64,000 bases of DNA from Labilibaculum euxinicum (lineage in GTDB: Bacteria; Bacteroidota; Bacteroidia; Bacteroidales; Marinifilaceae): contig NZ_WTCR01000004.1 in the NCBI RefSeq assembly GCF_009795715.1, positions 62,001 through 126,000 of the forward strand, in the 5' to 3' direction. The notes beneath the pieces were generated by a model, which saw nothing but the letters and a program-made list of their open reading frames with translations, did no database searches and was not told the DNA's origin. Numbering within the stretch: position 1 is the first letter of the stretch; each line of letters opens with the position of its first letter. Shown one piece after another: positions 9,609-19,735 of the stretch. The translations under genes and the position numbers were made by a program.

Positions 9609-10349
9609 ATGCCAGGCAGACCACTTAACGATTACATATCTGTAGATTGCGTAATATTCGGATACAATGGACAAGAACTTCAAGTTCTACTTGTAGATAG
9701 AACACTTACTAATAATTCTACAGGACAGCCCGAATTTACTGATTTAACATTAACAGGAAATCACATCTATGAAGATGAAACCATTGAGCAGGCAGCTTAT
9801 CGTGTTTTATTTGACTTAACAGGTTTAAAAAATGTATTCCTTGATCAATTCAAAACATTTGCGCATCCCGACAGATTAAAAAAAGAGAATGACAGAAGAT
9901 GGTTAATTCACGATGGCAGAGACCCTGATAAAAGAATTGTATCAATTGGATATTTTGCCCTTCTGGCAACACAGAATATTACTTTAGAGTGGAAAGGCAG
10001 AAATGTGAAATGGGTTCCTGTATCAGAAGTTGGAGAACTGGCATTCGATCACAATCAAATTCTGGAGGAAGCTTTAATTGCATTACGAAATAAAATTAAG
10101 CAAGAACCTATCGGTTTTGAATTGCTTCCTGAAAAATTTAGTCTGACACAACTACAAAACATATACGAAGTGATATTAAGCACTGAGTTGGACAAGAGAA
10201 ATTTCAGAAAAAAAATTGCCCGCATGAAATATTTGATTCCTACGGATGAAAAACAAACAGGAGTTGCTCATAAACCAGCACGCCTTTATGTATTCAGCAG
10301 AGAGGTTTATGAAAAAACAAAAAAGGAATTATTTGATTTCACAGTCTAA
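9609..10349 (+). CDS. NUDIX-domain transcriptional regulator (NrtR/AraR-like)
   Basis: 246 residues: a NUDIX fold (about 8-150) and a C-terminal winged-helix domain (about 165-240). The NUDIX box region G50...R65-V66-L67-F68-D69-L70-T71-G72-L73 has lost the catalytic REuxEE glutamates, so it should sense a ligand rather than hydrolyse one. This is as in the NrtR-type sugar regulators of Bacteroidota, of which AraR is the known case. It stands first in the glucan locus, 9 bases before the transporter, and is the best candidate for its regulator. The inducer is probably an intracellular sugar or sugar phosphate, which is inference. Confidence 0.85.
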   Translation: MPGRPLNDYISVDCVIFGYNGQELQVLLVDRTLTNNSTGQPEFTDLTLTGNHIYEDETIEQAAYRVLFDLTGLKNVFLDQFKTFAHPDRLKKENDRRWLIHDGRDPDKRIVSIGYFALLATQNITLEWKGRNVKWVPVSEVGELAFDHNQILEEALIALRNKIKQEPIGFELLPEKFSLTQLQNIYEVILSTELDKRNFRKKIARMKYLIPTDEKQTGVAHKPARLYVFSREVYEKTKKELFDFTV

Positions 10350-10358
10350 AAAATAAAA

Positions 10359-11963
10359 ATGTCAAATTCTACTAAAATATCTTTTAAAGAAAAACTTGGT
10401 TACGCTCTTGGCGATGGTGCTGCCAATATAGCCTGGAGAGGTGTAGCAACTTTTCTATTCATATTCTACACTGATGTTTTTGGGATAAATCCAGCTGCTG
10501 TAGGTTTACTAATGTTAATTGCCCGTCTTTCAGATGGCATTAGCGATGTTCTAATGGGAATTGCCGGCGATAGAACAAATACGAAGTATGGTAAGTTTCG
10601 ACCTTGGATATTATTTACAGCAATACCATTAGGCGTAATTCTTTCTCTTCTTTTCACCGCTCCAAACCTAGGTCCTACGGGCAAAATAATATATGCCTAT
10701 ACAACTTATATCATTTTCACATTAGTTTATACCGCCAACAATATTCCTTACGGCGCATTAATGGCGGTAATGACAGGTGATGACAAAGAGAGAACAAGTA
10801 TTGGATCGTACAGAATGGTGGGTGCTTTTGCCGGCGGAATGCTCGTACAAGGAGCTTTACTCTATTTGGTTGCACATTTTGGAAATATCAATCCAACGAT
10901 TAGTGTAAACGAGTTGGCTTCCGATAGATTTCAGGTAACTGTCTCTGCTCCTTCCGATGTAGAAAATGTAAACATTAAAACAAAAGATGGCATTGCAAAC
11001 TTTATTTGGGAAAACAATAACAATCCGACTAATTCTCCTACTACAGGAAAGAGTTTCTCAATGGAAGCCAACAAAACTTATTCGTTCATTGTTTCAGGCG
11101 AACAAAATATAAGCAGTGACAAAATTGTTATTATCGACCAAAAAAGTGGATATAGTTATTCCATTTATGTGATGTCTGCCTTTTTAGTCCTTTTCATGTT
11201 TATCACTTTCTGGACTACGAAAGAAAGAGTTCAACCCCCCAAAGAGCAGCAAAGCGATCTTTGGAGAGATTTAAGAGATTTGATCCGTAACAAACCTTGG
11301 TTAGTCTTATTAACAATCGGATTGTTGTTCAGCATCTACAATTCAATTAAGCAGGGAATCGTAGTAATTTACTTTACTCATTATTTACACAATCAGATTT
11401 TAGCTGCATCTTTTATGGTTGCATTAATGTTTGCTTCTATTGCCGGCGCAATGATTACTGCACCCTTAAGCAAGAAATTAGGAAAGAAAAAGCTGTTCAT
11501 CTACGCATTAATTTTCTCAGGAGTAGTGAATGCATCAATCATATTTTGCGGCCCGGGCGACATCATTGCAATCTTTATTTTGGGTATTGTATCAGAGTTT
11601 TCTGCAGCAATATTTCCAACCCTATTTTTTGCTATGCTTGGCGATGCCGCTGATTATTCTGAATTCAAAAATGGCAGAAGAGCAACTGGCCTAATCTATT
11701 CGGCAGGTTCATTTGCCACCAAATTTGGTGGTGGTATAGCAGGTGCAATAATCGGTTTTATTTTGGCTGCTTTTCATTACAACGGACAAGATTATTCTGC
11801 CATTCAGGGAGCAATTCCAGGAATTACAATGTTGATGAGTTGGGTACCCGCGATCATTGCCATTTTAGGTGCAATTTTCATGACAATATATCCATTGAAT
11901 CAAACGAAAATGAATGAAATAACTCTCGAACTTACAGACAGAAGAACAAGAGAAAAAAATTAG
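10359..11963 (+). CDS. GPH-family sugar:cation symporter with periplasmic insert
   Basis: 534 residues of the glycoside-pentoside-hexuronide branch of the MFS (N-terminal KEKLGYALGDGAANIAWRG and DGISDVLMGIAGDRTNTKYGKFRPW are signature stretches). Inner-membrane import of the oligosaccharide, presumably cellobiose or a related beta-glucoside, for the phosphorylase encoded next. GPH carriers usually have about 450-480 residues. The excess lies between two membrane segments around residues 175-265: a hydrophilic, Asn/Thr-rich, beta-like segment (TISVNELASDRFQVTVSAPS... to SSDKIVIIDQKSG) that would face the periplasm. The two halves of the carrier otherwise look complete. Confidence 0.88.
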   Translation: MSNSTKISFKEKLGYALGDGAANIAWRGVATFLFIFYTDVFGINPAAVGLLMLIARLSDGISDVLMGIAGDRTNTKYGKFRPWILFTAIPLGVILSLLFTAPNLGPTGKIIYAYTTYIIFTLVYTANNIPYGALMAVMTGDDKERTSIGSYRMVGAFAGGMLVQGALLYLVAHFGNINPTISVNELASDRFQVTVSAPSDVENVNIKTKDGIANFIWENNNNPTNSPTTGKSFSMEANKTYSFIVSGEQNISSDKIVIIDQKSGYSYSIYVMSAFLVLFMFITFWTTKERVQPPKEQQSDLWRDLRDLIRNKPWLVLLTIGLLFSIYNSIKQGIVVIYFTHYLHNQILAASFMVALMFASIAGAMITAPLSKKLGKKKLFIYALIFSGVVNASIIFCGPGDIIAIFILGIVSEFSAAIFPTLFFAMLGDAADYSEFKNGRRATGLIYSAGSFATKFGGGIAGAIIGFILAAFHYNGQDYSAIQGAIPGITMLMSWVPAIIAILGAIFMTIYPLNQTKMNEITLELTDRRTREKN

Positions 11964-11976
11964 AATATATAAGTAT

Positions 11977-11997
11977 AATTAGGTGCCAACAACACCT
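11977..11997 (+). promoter_or_regulatory. Intercistronic hairpin before the phosphorylase gene
   Basis: TTAGGTG (11977-11983), 7-base loop, CACCTAA (11991-11997). No T-run follows, so it is more likely an mRNA processing or stability element than a terminator. Confidence 0.35.
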
Positions 11998-12026
11998 AAA
12001 AGAGTAAACAATTTAATATTAGTATT

Positions 12027-14459
12027 ATGAAGTACGGTTTCTTTGATGATGCCAACAAGGAGTATGTTATTACCTCACCAAAAACTCCATTTCCATGGAT
12101 TAATTACCTTGGGAATAAAGATTTTTTTGGGTTAATATCAAACACAGCGGGAGGATATACTTTTTATAAAGACGCGAAATTTAGAAGATTAACCAGATAT
12201 CGTTACAATAACGTTCCTGTAGACATGGGCGGACGTTATTACTATATAAAAGATGAGGAGTGCACATGGAACCCCGGCTTTAAACCAACTCAAACAGAAC
12301 TGGATAAATATGAATGCCGTCATGGCCTTAGTTATACCCGTTTTATAAGTAGTAAAAATGGACTTTCTTCAAATTTACTTTGCTTCATCCCACTCGACTA
12401 TATGGGAGAAGTGCATCTTTTGAAACTGAAAAACGAATCAGACAAAGTAAAAAAAGTAAAACTATTCTCATTTGCAGAATGGTGTTTGTGGAATGCTGAA
12501 GATGACATGACCAACTTTCAACGCAACCTATCAACAGGTGAAGTAGAAGTAGAAGGATCTGCTCTTTATCACAAAACAGAATACAAGGAACGTAGAAATC
12601 ATTACGCTTTCTTTTCGGTAAATTCGGAAATTAACGGTTTCGATACCGATCGCGAAAGCTTTATTGGAATGCACAACGGATTCGATAAGCCACAGGCAAT
12701 TGAAAATGGCAAAGCCAGCAACAGCATTGCTCACGGATGGTCGCCAGTTGCATCGCATTATATCGAAGTAGAATTACAACCAGGTGAAGAAAAGGAATTT
12801 GTTTTCATTTTAGGATACGTAGAGAACAAGGACGAAGACAAATGGGCATCTAAAGGAGTTATCAATAAGACGAAAGCCCAAGCGATGATGGCTCAGTTCG
12901 ATACAACTGAGAAAGTAAATTCTGCTTTCGCTGATTTAGAAAACTACTGGTCCAAACTTCTTGACAAATTCAATTTAAAAAGTAAAGAGACAGAGCTAAA
13001 CAGAATGGTTAGCATCTGGAATCAATACCAATGCATGGTTACCTTTAACATGTCGAGAAGCGCAAGTTTCTTCGAAAGTGGAATTGGCCGAGGCATGGGA
13101 TTCCGTGATTCCAATCAGGATATTATTGGTTTCGTTCATCAGATACCTGCAGAGGCAAGACAACGAATTTTAGACATTGCTGCCACCCAATTTGAGGACG
13201 GCGGATGTTATCACCAATACCAACCATTAACAAAAATGGGAAATCATGCCCTAGGAGGGGATTTTAATGATGATCCTTTATGGTTGATCTTATCAGTAAC
13301 ATGTTACATCAAAGAAACAGGTGATTTCAGTATTCTGGATGAAATGGTTCCTTTTGATAATGATGAGTCGAAGGCGCAGTCCTTATTCCATCACTTAAAA
13401 GTATCGTTCAATCACGTTGTCAATAATTTAGGTCCTCATCAACTGCCTTTAATCGGTCGTGCCGATTGGAATGATTGTTTGAACCTGAACTGTTTCTCAA
13501 CAAATCCAAACGAATCGTTCCAAACAACAGGAAATAAAAAAGGAAGAACTGCTGAATCGGTTATGATCGCAGGATTATTCGTAGTGTATGGAAAAGAATT
13601 CATTAAGCTTTGCGAGCGAATCGGCAATACCGAAGAAGCCAATAAAGCCACGAAGCATGTTGAGGCAATGACTCAAACAATTAAGGATCATGCATGGGAT
13701 GGCGAATGGTTCTTGAGAGCATATGATTACTACGGAAAAAAAGTGGGATCAGAAGAAAACGAAGAAGGCAAGATTTTCATTGAATCTCAAGGTTGGTGCA
13801 CTATGGCCGAAATTGGCCGTGAGGAAGGTTTGATGGAAAAGGCTCTTGATAGTGTTAAGGAACGTATGGATACGCCTTATGGAATTGTTTTAAATAATCC
13901 AGCCTTCACCGAATACAAAATTGAGTATGGTGAAATCTCCACCTATCCTGCCGGATACAAAGAAAACGCAGGTATTTTCTGCCACAACAATCCGTGGATA
14001 ATCATTGGTGAAGCCCTTTTAGGAAGAGGTGATCAGGCCTGGGATTATTTCCGCAAAATCTGTCCATCTTACTTAGAAGAAATCAGTGAATTACACAAAG
14101 TAGAACCCTACGTATACTGCCAAATGGTAGCCGGAAAAGATGCTTTTAAACCAGGCGAAGGAAAAAACAGCTGGCTGACTGGAACTGCATCGTGGAATTT
14201 CTATGCCATCTCTCAATACATTTTAGGTATTCAACCAGATTACGATGGATTAAGAATTGATCCTTGTATTCCTAAAGAATGGAAAGAATACACCATAACC
14301 CGTCAATTTCGTGGAGTAAGTTATGAAGTTAAGATCTTGAATCCTGATGGGAAAAGCAAAGGAGTAAAATCAATGGAAATTGATGGAGCACCAGTGAACG
14401 GTAACATGATTCCAATTTTAAAATCAGGAGCTCACAAAGTAACGGTTACAATAGGATAA
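12027..14459 (+). CDS. GH94 cellobiose phosphorylase
   Basis: 810 residues, full length for the family. Cytoplasmic (no signal peptide). The N-terminus [21 protein letters not shown] and [18 protein letters not shown] are closely like characterised cellobiose phosphorylases. The catalytic region carries [15 protein letters not shown] with the conserved Asp pair D480/D483 of the GH94 general-acid segment. Known reaction: cellobiose plus phosphate to alpha-glucose-1-phosphate and glucose, saving one ATP per disaccharide. Adjacent GPH importer and secreted GH9 support this substrate. A longer cello-oligomer or laminaribiose specificity cannot be fully excluded from sequence alone. Confidence 0.9.
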   Translation: MKYGFFDDANKEYVITSPKTPFPWINYLGNKDFFGLISNTAGGYTFYKDAKFRRLTRYRYNNVPVDMGGRYYYIKDEECTWNPGFKPTQTELDKYECRHGLSYTRFISSKNGLSSNLLCFIPLDYMGEVHLLKLKNESDKVKKVKLFSFAEWCLWNAEDDMTNFQRNLSTGEVEVEGSALYHKTEYKERRNHYAFFSVNSEINGFDTDRESFIGMHNGFDKPQAIENGKASNSIAHGWSPVASHYIEVELQPGEEKEFVFILGYVENKDEDKWASKGVINKTKAQAMMAQFDTTEKVNSAFADLENYWSKLLDKFNLKSKETELNRMVSIWNQYQCMVTFNMSRSASFFESGIGRGMGFRDSNQDIIGFVHQIPAEARQRILDIAATQFEDGGCYHQYQPLTKMGNHALGGDFNDDPLWLILSVTCYIKETGDFSILDEMVPFDNDESKAQSLFHHLKVSFNHVVNNLGPHQLPLIGRADWNDCLNLNCFSTNPNESFQTTGNKKGRTAESVMIAGLFVVYGKEFIKLCERIGNTEEANKATKHVEAMTQTIKDHAWDGEWFLRAYDYYGKKVGSEENEEGKIFIESQGWCTMAEIGREEGLMEKALDSVKERMDTPYGIVLNNPAFTEYKIEYGEISTYPAGYKENAGIFCHNNPWIIIGEALLGRGDQAWDYFRKICPSYLEEISELHKVEPYVYCQMVAGKDAFKPGEGKNSWLTGTASWNFYAISQYILGIQPDYDGLRIDPCIPKEWKEYTITRQFRGVSYEVKILNPDGKSKGVKSMEIDGAPVNGNMIPILKSGAHKVTVTIG

Positions 14460-14472
14460 TAAATACATAGAG

Positions 14473-16206
14473 ATGAAGATCAAAAACTATAAAATATACG
14501 CATACCTGCTTTCTGTTCTGTTTACGGCATCCGCTTGTACCCAAAAATTGGATGAGCCTGTTCCGGCAAACGAACAGCTCATACTCACCAATCAAGTTGG
14601 ATATGAAAATAATGCTCCTAAAAAAGCAATGATCAGAACAAGTGCCGATCTGTTTCAAATTAAAAACAGCAATGGTAAAACCATACTTGAAAAAGCTGCT
14701 GGTTCGAAACAATATAGTTCATTATCAGGTGATACGATCCAATCAATAGATTTTTCGGAATTAACCGATAAGGGGGAGTATTATATTATAGCAAATGACA
14801 GCATCATCTCAAATAAAATCATCATAACAGAAAGACCTTATGCGAAACTTGCAAAAGCTTCGCTTAAGTCTTTCTATCTGAATCGCTCAGGAATGAAAAT
14901 TGACAATATGTATGGAGGAATTTGGGCTCGCCCGGAAGGTCACCCCGATACAATTGTATATTATCACTCTTCTGCTGCAGATAAAAATCATCCTGAAAAT
15001 AGTATTGTATCATCACCAAAAGGCTGGTACGATGCCGGGGATTACAACAAATACATCGTTAACAGCAGTATTTCAACCTACACTTTACTTTTTGCATATA
15101 AATCATTCCCAACTTACTTCAGTGAATTGAACGTGAACATTCCGGAATCAAATAACAAAATTCCTGATATTTTGGACGAAGCATTGTATAACCTTAGGTG
15201 GATGATGACTATGCAGGATTCTTTTGATGGTGGGGTTTATCACAAACTAACCACCAAAAACTTTGAAGGTTTTGTAATGCCACATGAAGCTATAAATAAG
15301 AGATATCTGGTCCAAAAAAGCACAGCCGCAACTCTAGATTTTGCAGCAACAATGGCTTATGCTTCCCGCCTTTTTGCTGATTTTGATACGAGTTTACCTG
15401 GTTTGGCTGATTCTTGTTTAATTCAATCAGAAAAAGCATGGAAATGGGCAGTTAAAAATCCAAATATCTTATACAAACAGGCATCCGATATTAATACCGG
15501 AGCTTATGATGATACAGATTTAAACGATGAATGGTACTGGGCATCTGCCGAATTATATATGGCAACAGCCAACAATAAGTATAATAAACATCACAAAAAC
15601 GATGATATTAATATCACAACTCCGGGATGGCGGGATGTAAATACCTTAGGCATAATTTCATTACTAACTTCTGATATGAAGGGTGAATACACCGAATTGA
15701 AAGATATTTTTTTAAAGAACATCGATCAATTAATTGAGATTGAAAACAATTCACCATATAGAATCGCCATTATGAAATACGAGTGGGGAAGTAATTCAGA
15801 ATTTGCCAACCAAGGAATGATGAAATTACTTGCATACCAAATAACAAAGAATTCCAAATACCTGAACTCAGCAAGAGAGAGTTTAGACTATTTGCTTGGC
15901 CGAAATGCAACTGCTTATTGCTTTGTAACAGGTTTTGGTTCTTTGAGCCCAATGAATATTCACCACCGACCTTCTGCTGCCGATTCTGTTCAAGAACCTG
16001 TGTCTGGCTTTTTGGTTGGCGGCCCTAATTTAATTGTTCCCAACGATTGTGGTTCTGATGTTATCAGATCTACTTACCCTGCTAAATCCTATGCTGATGA
16101 GCAATGTAGTTATTCGACTAATGAAATTGCCATTAACTGGAATGCTCCGCTTGTTTATTTAACCTCAGGAATCGATGCTTATGGAAAAGGTAGTAAAGAA
16201 GAATAA
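14473..16206 (+). CDS. GH9 endoglucanase, surface lipoprotein
   Basis: 577 residues. Signal peptide with lipobox TASAC (C22), so outer-membrane or periplasmic lipoprotein. An Ig-like CelD-N domain (about 35-120, LTNQVGYENNAPKKA) precedes the (alpha/alpha)6 GH9 domain. Catalytic residues visible: D187-A-G-D190 in GWYDAGDYNKY, the HHRPS motif near residue 497, and E551 in NEIAINWNAP. GH9 enzymes invert beta-1,4-glucosidic bonds in cellulose, cello-oligosaccharides or mixed-linkage glucan; no carbohydrate-binding module is present, which favours soluble glucan. It starts 13 bases after the phosphorylase gene. Confidence 0.9.
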   Translation: MKIKNYKIYAYLLSVLFTASACTQKLDEPVPANEQLILTNQVGYENNAPKKAMIRTSADLFQIKNSNGKTILEKAAGSKQYSSLSGDTIQSIDFSELTDKGEYYIIANDSIISNKIIITERPYAKLAKASLKSFYLNRSGMKIDNMYGGIWARPEGHPDTIVYYHSSAADKNHPENSIVSSPKGWYDAGDYNKYIVNSSISTYTLLFAYKSFPTYFSELNVNIPESNNKIPDILDEALYNLRWMMTMQDSFDGGVYHKLTTKNFEGFVMPHEAINKRYLVQKSTAATLDFAATMAYASRLFADFDTSLPGLADSCLIQSEKAWKWAVKNPNILYKQASDINTGAYDDTDLNDEWYWASAELYMATANNKYNKHHKNDDINITTPGWRDVNTLGIISLLTSDMKGEYTELKDIFLKNIDQLIEIENNSPYRIAIMKYEWGSNSEFANQGMMKLLAYQITKNSKYLNSARESLDYLLGRNATAYCFVTGFGSLSPMNIHHRPSAADSVQEPVSGFLVGGPNLIVPNDCGSDVIRSTYPAKSYADEQCSYSTNEIAINWNAPLVYLTSGIDAYGKGSKEE

Positions 16207-16225
16207 AAAAATGCCGGAAAGATTA

Positions 16226-16277
16226 GTTGGTCCTCTCCTTCCGACAAATAATTCATTTTATTAATACGCTAATGAAT
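16226..16277 (+). repeat. susC leader-like direct repeat, copy 1
   Basis: 52-base element sharing 40 of 52 positions with 16508-16559. The first 15 bases (GTTGGTCCTCTCCTT) and last 16 bases (TAATACGCTAATGAAT, counted from the shared T) are identical. It is followed 12 bases later by ATGAAAAAAAGG opening a 12-codon frame (16290-16328) that stops at TGA. It looks like a second, decayed 5' end of a susC-type gene. Confidence 0.7.
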
Positions 16278-16347
16278 CGGCGCAAATTTATGAAAAAAAG
16301 GGGAATTAGAAGAACACTAATTCTCTGATAAACAATAATAAAACAAC

Positions 16348-16388
16348 TATTCACAAAAGACAATACTTGTATTTTCTTTTTGTGAATA
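16348..16388. promoter_or_regulatory. Inverted repeat in the susC upstream region
   Basis: TATTCACAAAA (16348-16358) and TTTTGTGAATA (16378-16388) are perfect 11-bp arms separated by 19 bases. The spacing of about 30 bp between arm starts places both arms on one face of the helix. Candidate operator or transcript hairpin; no T-run directly follows. Confidence 0.4.
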
Positions 16389-16398
16389 TCGAAAACGA

Positions 16399-16415
16399 TG
16401 TAAATCTGATTTACA
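16399..16415. promoter_or_regulatory. 17-bp palindrome, candidate operator
   Basis: TGTAAATC-T-GATTTACA, perfect 8-bp arms around a single central base. The half-site GATTTACA also occurs before the NUDIX regulator gene (9529-9536). The form suits a dimeric winged-helix regulator, and the locus-encoded NUDIX regulator is the obvious candidate, but this is inference. No clear TAnnTTTG box is visible nearby. Confidence 0.4.
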
Positions 16416-16507
16416 GTAACTACACATAAATTTTAAAGTCTAAAAATACACATATGATAAAAAACAGAGATTAAAAAAAAGTTTATATCAAAAACCCATT
16501 AGGATGT

Positions 16508-16559
16508 GTTGGTCCTCTCCTTTTGGGAAATAAATTGTAACCATAATACGCTAATGAAT
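16508..16559 (+). repeat. susC leader direct repeat, copy 2
   Basis: Second copy of the 52-base element, ending 7 bases before the susC ATG at 16567, hence part of the susC 5' leader. Conserved ends with a divergent middle (positions 16-36) suggest selection on the ends or a shared origin with copy 1. Confidence 0.7.
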
Positions 16560-16566
16560 TAATTTT

Positions 16567-19500
16567 ATGAAAAAATCTGAGAATTTTAATGCTCCCACAC
16601 ATTGCCTTAAAACAGGGAAGCTAAACAACCGTAGATGGCTTTTGAAGTCATCCATGTTACTACTGATGGTATTTTGCAATGTATCCATCATATTTGGTCA
16701 AAGTACTAACAAGGAAATTATTGGTAAAATAACTGACTCCTTCGGTTTTGGTATACCTGGTGTTAATATTTCCTTAAAGTCAACAACTATCGGAACAGTT
16801 TCCGATATTGATGGAAATTATTCTATTTCCGCCAACCCCGAAAACGTTATTGTATACAGCTTCATTGGATACACAACACAGGAAATTTTGGTAGGCGATC
16901 AAACAACAATTAATGTTATTATGACTGAAGATGCACTAAGTGTAGACGAAGTTGTAGTTATTGGCTACGGTGTTCAAAAGAAAGCTCTGAATACAGGATC
17001 TATTTCCAGTGTTAAGGGCGAAGAGCTTCAGAATACTCCGGCATCAAGAGCAGATCAGGCTATTCAAGGCCGTACTGCAGGTGTATCTGTTTTATCAAAT
17101 TCAGGTTCTCCGGGTGCAGGAACAAACATTCGTATTCGCGGAGTAAACTCAAATGGTAATTCAAATCCATTGTTCATTGTAGATGGTATGAAAACCGGAG
17201 ACATTAATAATATTGATCCGGGTGATATTGAATCTTTTGATGTTTTGAAAGATGCCGCTTCTGCTGCCATTTACGGTACCGAAGGTGCCAATGGTGTTAT
17301 CATTATTACAACGAAGTCGGGTAAAGCAGGTGAAGCTAAAATCTCTTACGATTTTCAATATGGTCTTCAAAGTTCAAGAAGTGACCTGGAATTGATGAAT
17401 TCCAGCGAGTATCAACAATGGATGCAGGAATCAGGTGCAGGAACCGTTACTCAAAATGGAAACGATACCGATTGGCTGGATGAAGTTTTCGAAGTTGCTC
17501 CTATGCAAAAACACCACTTAAGTTACTCCGCCGGAACCGAAAAATCGACTTATATGGTCTCTGGTTCATACTATTCACAAAATGGTATTGTTGGTGATGA
17601 CAAAGCAAAATACGAACGTATCACCGCTCGTGTTAATGCCAAAAGCAGTCTTAAAGAATGGTTAGAAGTTGGTAATAACTTTAGCTTTTCTCACTCCAAG
17701 CAAAAATATATTGGAGAAGATGACGAATACAGAAGTGTTGTAAACAATGCACTTTTGATTGATCCTCTTACTCCTGTAACATATGATGGCACTCCTGCCA
17801 ACGTTCAAAGTTTATTAGATGGTGGTAATACAATTCTAAAAAATAATAATGGGCGTTATTTCGGTCTGGCACAATATGTAACTGGGGAAACAGCTAATCC
17901 GCTTGCTATGTTGCAAACTTATCACAACACCATTACTCAGGATAAAGTCTTGGGAATGGCCTATGCAACAGTTAAGCCTATAAAAGGATTGTCTTTTACT
18001 ACTCGTATTGGACTTGATTTAACTTATCAAACTCAACATTCATGGGCTCCAACTTATTATTTCTCAAGCGAAAGCCAAAACTCAGCAACTTCGGTTGATG
18101 ACGAAATTAACAAGTGGTACACCTGGTTGTGGGAGAACTTCGCAACATACAATAAAAAAGTAGGTGATCACGACTTTACTCTTTTAGCCGGTTATTCTGC
18201 TGAAGAAAACCAAGAACCCAATTACACAATGCACTCCGGACCACTAATTGCTGAAGGTGACCAGTATGCCTATCAGGAACATACAACATCTAATGAATTT
18301 GATAGAACAGGTGGTGGATACGTAAACCATACAATGACGTCATATTTCGGTCGTTTATCCTACAATTATCTCAACAGATATATGATGGAATTATCACTTC
18401 GCCGTGATGCGGCTGATGCTTTTCCTACGACTGATAAATCTGCTGTTTTCTCTGCAGCGTCAATAGGATGGATTGTGTCTGAAGAAGATTTCTTTGACAT
18501 CAAAGGTATTGATTACTTGAAATTAAGAGGCAGTTGGGGACAAAACGGTAGCAGATCAAATCTTCCAGGAAATGAAGATCGTGAATTCTGGGTATTCTCA
18601 GGAATACAATACCCTGGTACTGACGACGTTTACCAACCCGGTGCGGAAATCGACAAATTAACCAACCCAAATTTAAAGTGGGAGACTACAGAACAACTTG
18701 ATCTTGGTTTGGATTTGAGATCTTTGAATGGAAAACTTTCCTTTTCAATGGATTACTACAACAAGAAAACAAAAGATTTGATTTTTGTTAAGCAAGGGCC
18801 ATTATCTGTCGGGAACGAATTTCCTTTTGCAAATGCAGGAACTGTTACCAATAAAGGATTCGATTTCGAATTAGGATATCGAAATAACGATAATGAATTT
18901 AAGTACAGCGTTAATTTAAATCTATCAACACAAGATAACGAAGTGACCAAACAAGCAGGATCTCCAATAGTCGGGGATAATCTTAGAGGTCATGATTTAA
19001 CCTGGTTTGAAAAAGGGTACCCAATCTGGTATTTCAAAGGATACAAAACCAATGGTATAGATAAAACTACCGGAGCCCCTATTGTAGTTGATGTAAACAA
19101 GGATGGTGAAATTTCTGCTGCCGATCAGACTTACATTGGCGATCCACATGCAGACTTTTTGTATGGTGCTACTTTTAATGCTCAGTACAAAGGATTTGAC
19201 TTTAACCTTTTCATACAAGGATCTGAAGGAAATGATGTATTTATGGGTTGGTTCCGTTCCGACAGACCTTTCTCTAACAAACCAAAGTTCATGTATGATA
19301 ACAGATGGACTCCTACTCACACCAATGCCAGCAGACCGGCTGCTGACAATACAAGCGACTATGTTTATCGTAGTGACTTAATGGTATCTGATGGTTCATA
19401 CATGCGTATCAAACAAATTCAATTGGGTTATACACTTCCAAAATCGACAACTCAGAAAGCTGGTATCGATCGTGCCCGTGTGTTTGTTTCTTTGGATGAT

Positions 19501-19632
19501 TTCTTCACTTTCACAGATTATGAAGGTTTAGATCCTGAAGCTGGTAGTTCAGAAGTTACAAGACAAGGTGTTGACCGGGGAATCTATCCAATCTCTGGAA
19601 AAGTGATTTTTGGTTTATCTGTTAATTTTTAA
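16567..19632 (+). CDS. SusC-type TonB-dependent outer-membrane glycan transporter
   Basis: 1021 residues. Signal segment around 27-45 (SSMLLLMVFCNVSIIFG, cleavage near Q46). CarboxypepD-reg-like domain about 50-125 with GVNISLKSTTIGTVSDIDGNYSI; TonB-box-like DEVVVIGYG near residue 131; plug domain with RIRGVNSNGNSNPLFIVDGM; then the 22-strand barrel ending in an aromatic (GLSVNF). The typical Bacteroidota oligosaccharide importer, paired with the SusD 103 bases downstream. The unusually long N-terminus before the hydrophobic stretch is kept because the ATG directly follows the conserved leader repeat. Confidence 0.93.
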   Translation: MKKSENFNAPTHCLKTGKLNNRRWLLKSSMLLLMVFCNVSIIFGQSTNKEIIGKITDSFGFGIPGVNISLKSTTIGTVSDIDGNYSISANPENVIVYSFIGYTTQEILVGDQTTINVIMTEDALSVDEVVVIGYGVQKKALNTGSISSVKGEELQNTPASRADQAIQGRTAGVSVLSNSGSPGAGTNIRIRGVNSNGNSNPLFIVDGMKTGDINNIDPGDIESFDVLKDAASAAIYGTEGANGVIIITTKSGKAGEAKISYDFQYGLQSSRSDLELMNSSEYQQWMQESGAGTVTQNGNDTDWLDEVFEVAPMQKHHLSYSAGTEKSTYMVSGSYYSQNGIVGDDKAKYERITARVNAKSSLKEWLEVGNNFSFSHSKQKYIGEDDEYRSVVNNALLIDPLTPVTYDGTPANVQSLLDGGNTILKNNNGRYFGLAQYVTGETANPLAMLQTYHNTITQDKVLGMAYATVKPIKGLSFTTRIGLDLTYQTQHSWAPTYYFSSESQNSATSVDDEINKWYTWLWENFATYNKKVGDHDFTLLAGYSAEENQEPNYTMHSGPLIAEGDQYAYQEHTTSNEFDRTGGGYVNHTMTSYFGRLSYNYLNRYMMELSLRRDAADAFPTTDKSAVFSAASIGWIVSEEDFFDIKGIDYLKLRGSWGQNGSRSNLPGNEDREFWVFSGIQYPGTDDVYQPGAEIDKLTNPNLKWETTEQLDLGLDLRSLNGKLSFSMDYYNKKTKDLIFVKQGPLSVGNEFPFANAGTVTNKGFDFELGYRNNDNEFKYSVNLNLSTQDNEVTKQAGSPIVGDNLRGHDLTWFEKGYPIWYFKGYKTNGIDKTTGAPIVVDVNKDGEISAADQTYIGDPHADFLYGATFNAQYKGFDFNLFIQGSEGNDVFMGWFRSDRPFSNKPKFMYDNRWTPTHTNASRPAADNTSDYVYRSDLMVSDGSYMRIKQIQLGYTLPKSTTQKAGIDRARVFVSLDDFFTFTDYEGLDPEAGSSEVTRQGVDRGIYPISGKVIFGLSVNF

Positions 19633-19735
19633 TCAATATTTAGTTTTAAAATGTACCGAGATTAAATAAAACGAACAGTCTGGGCTAAAAGTCTAATTCC
19701 GTTCATTTTATCGGGGTAACATAAATCATACAAAC

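Noticed and set aside
16348-16388. Intrinsic terminator of the GH9 gene
   Set aside because: The stem is AT-rich with a 19-base loop and no T-run after it, and lies 140 bases past the stop; an operator or other element is more likely.
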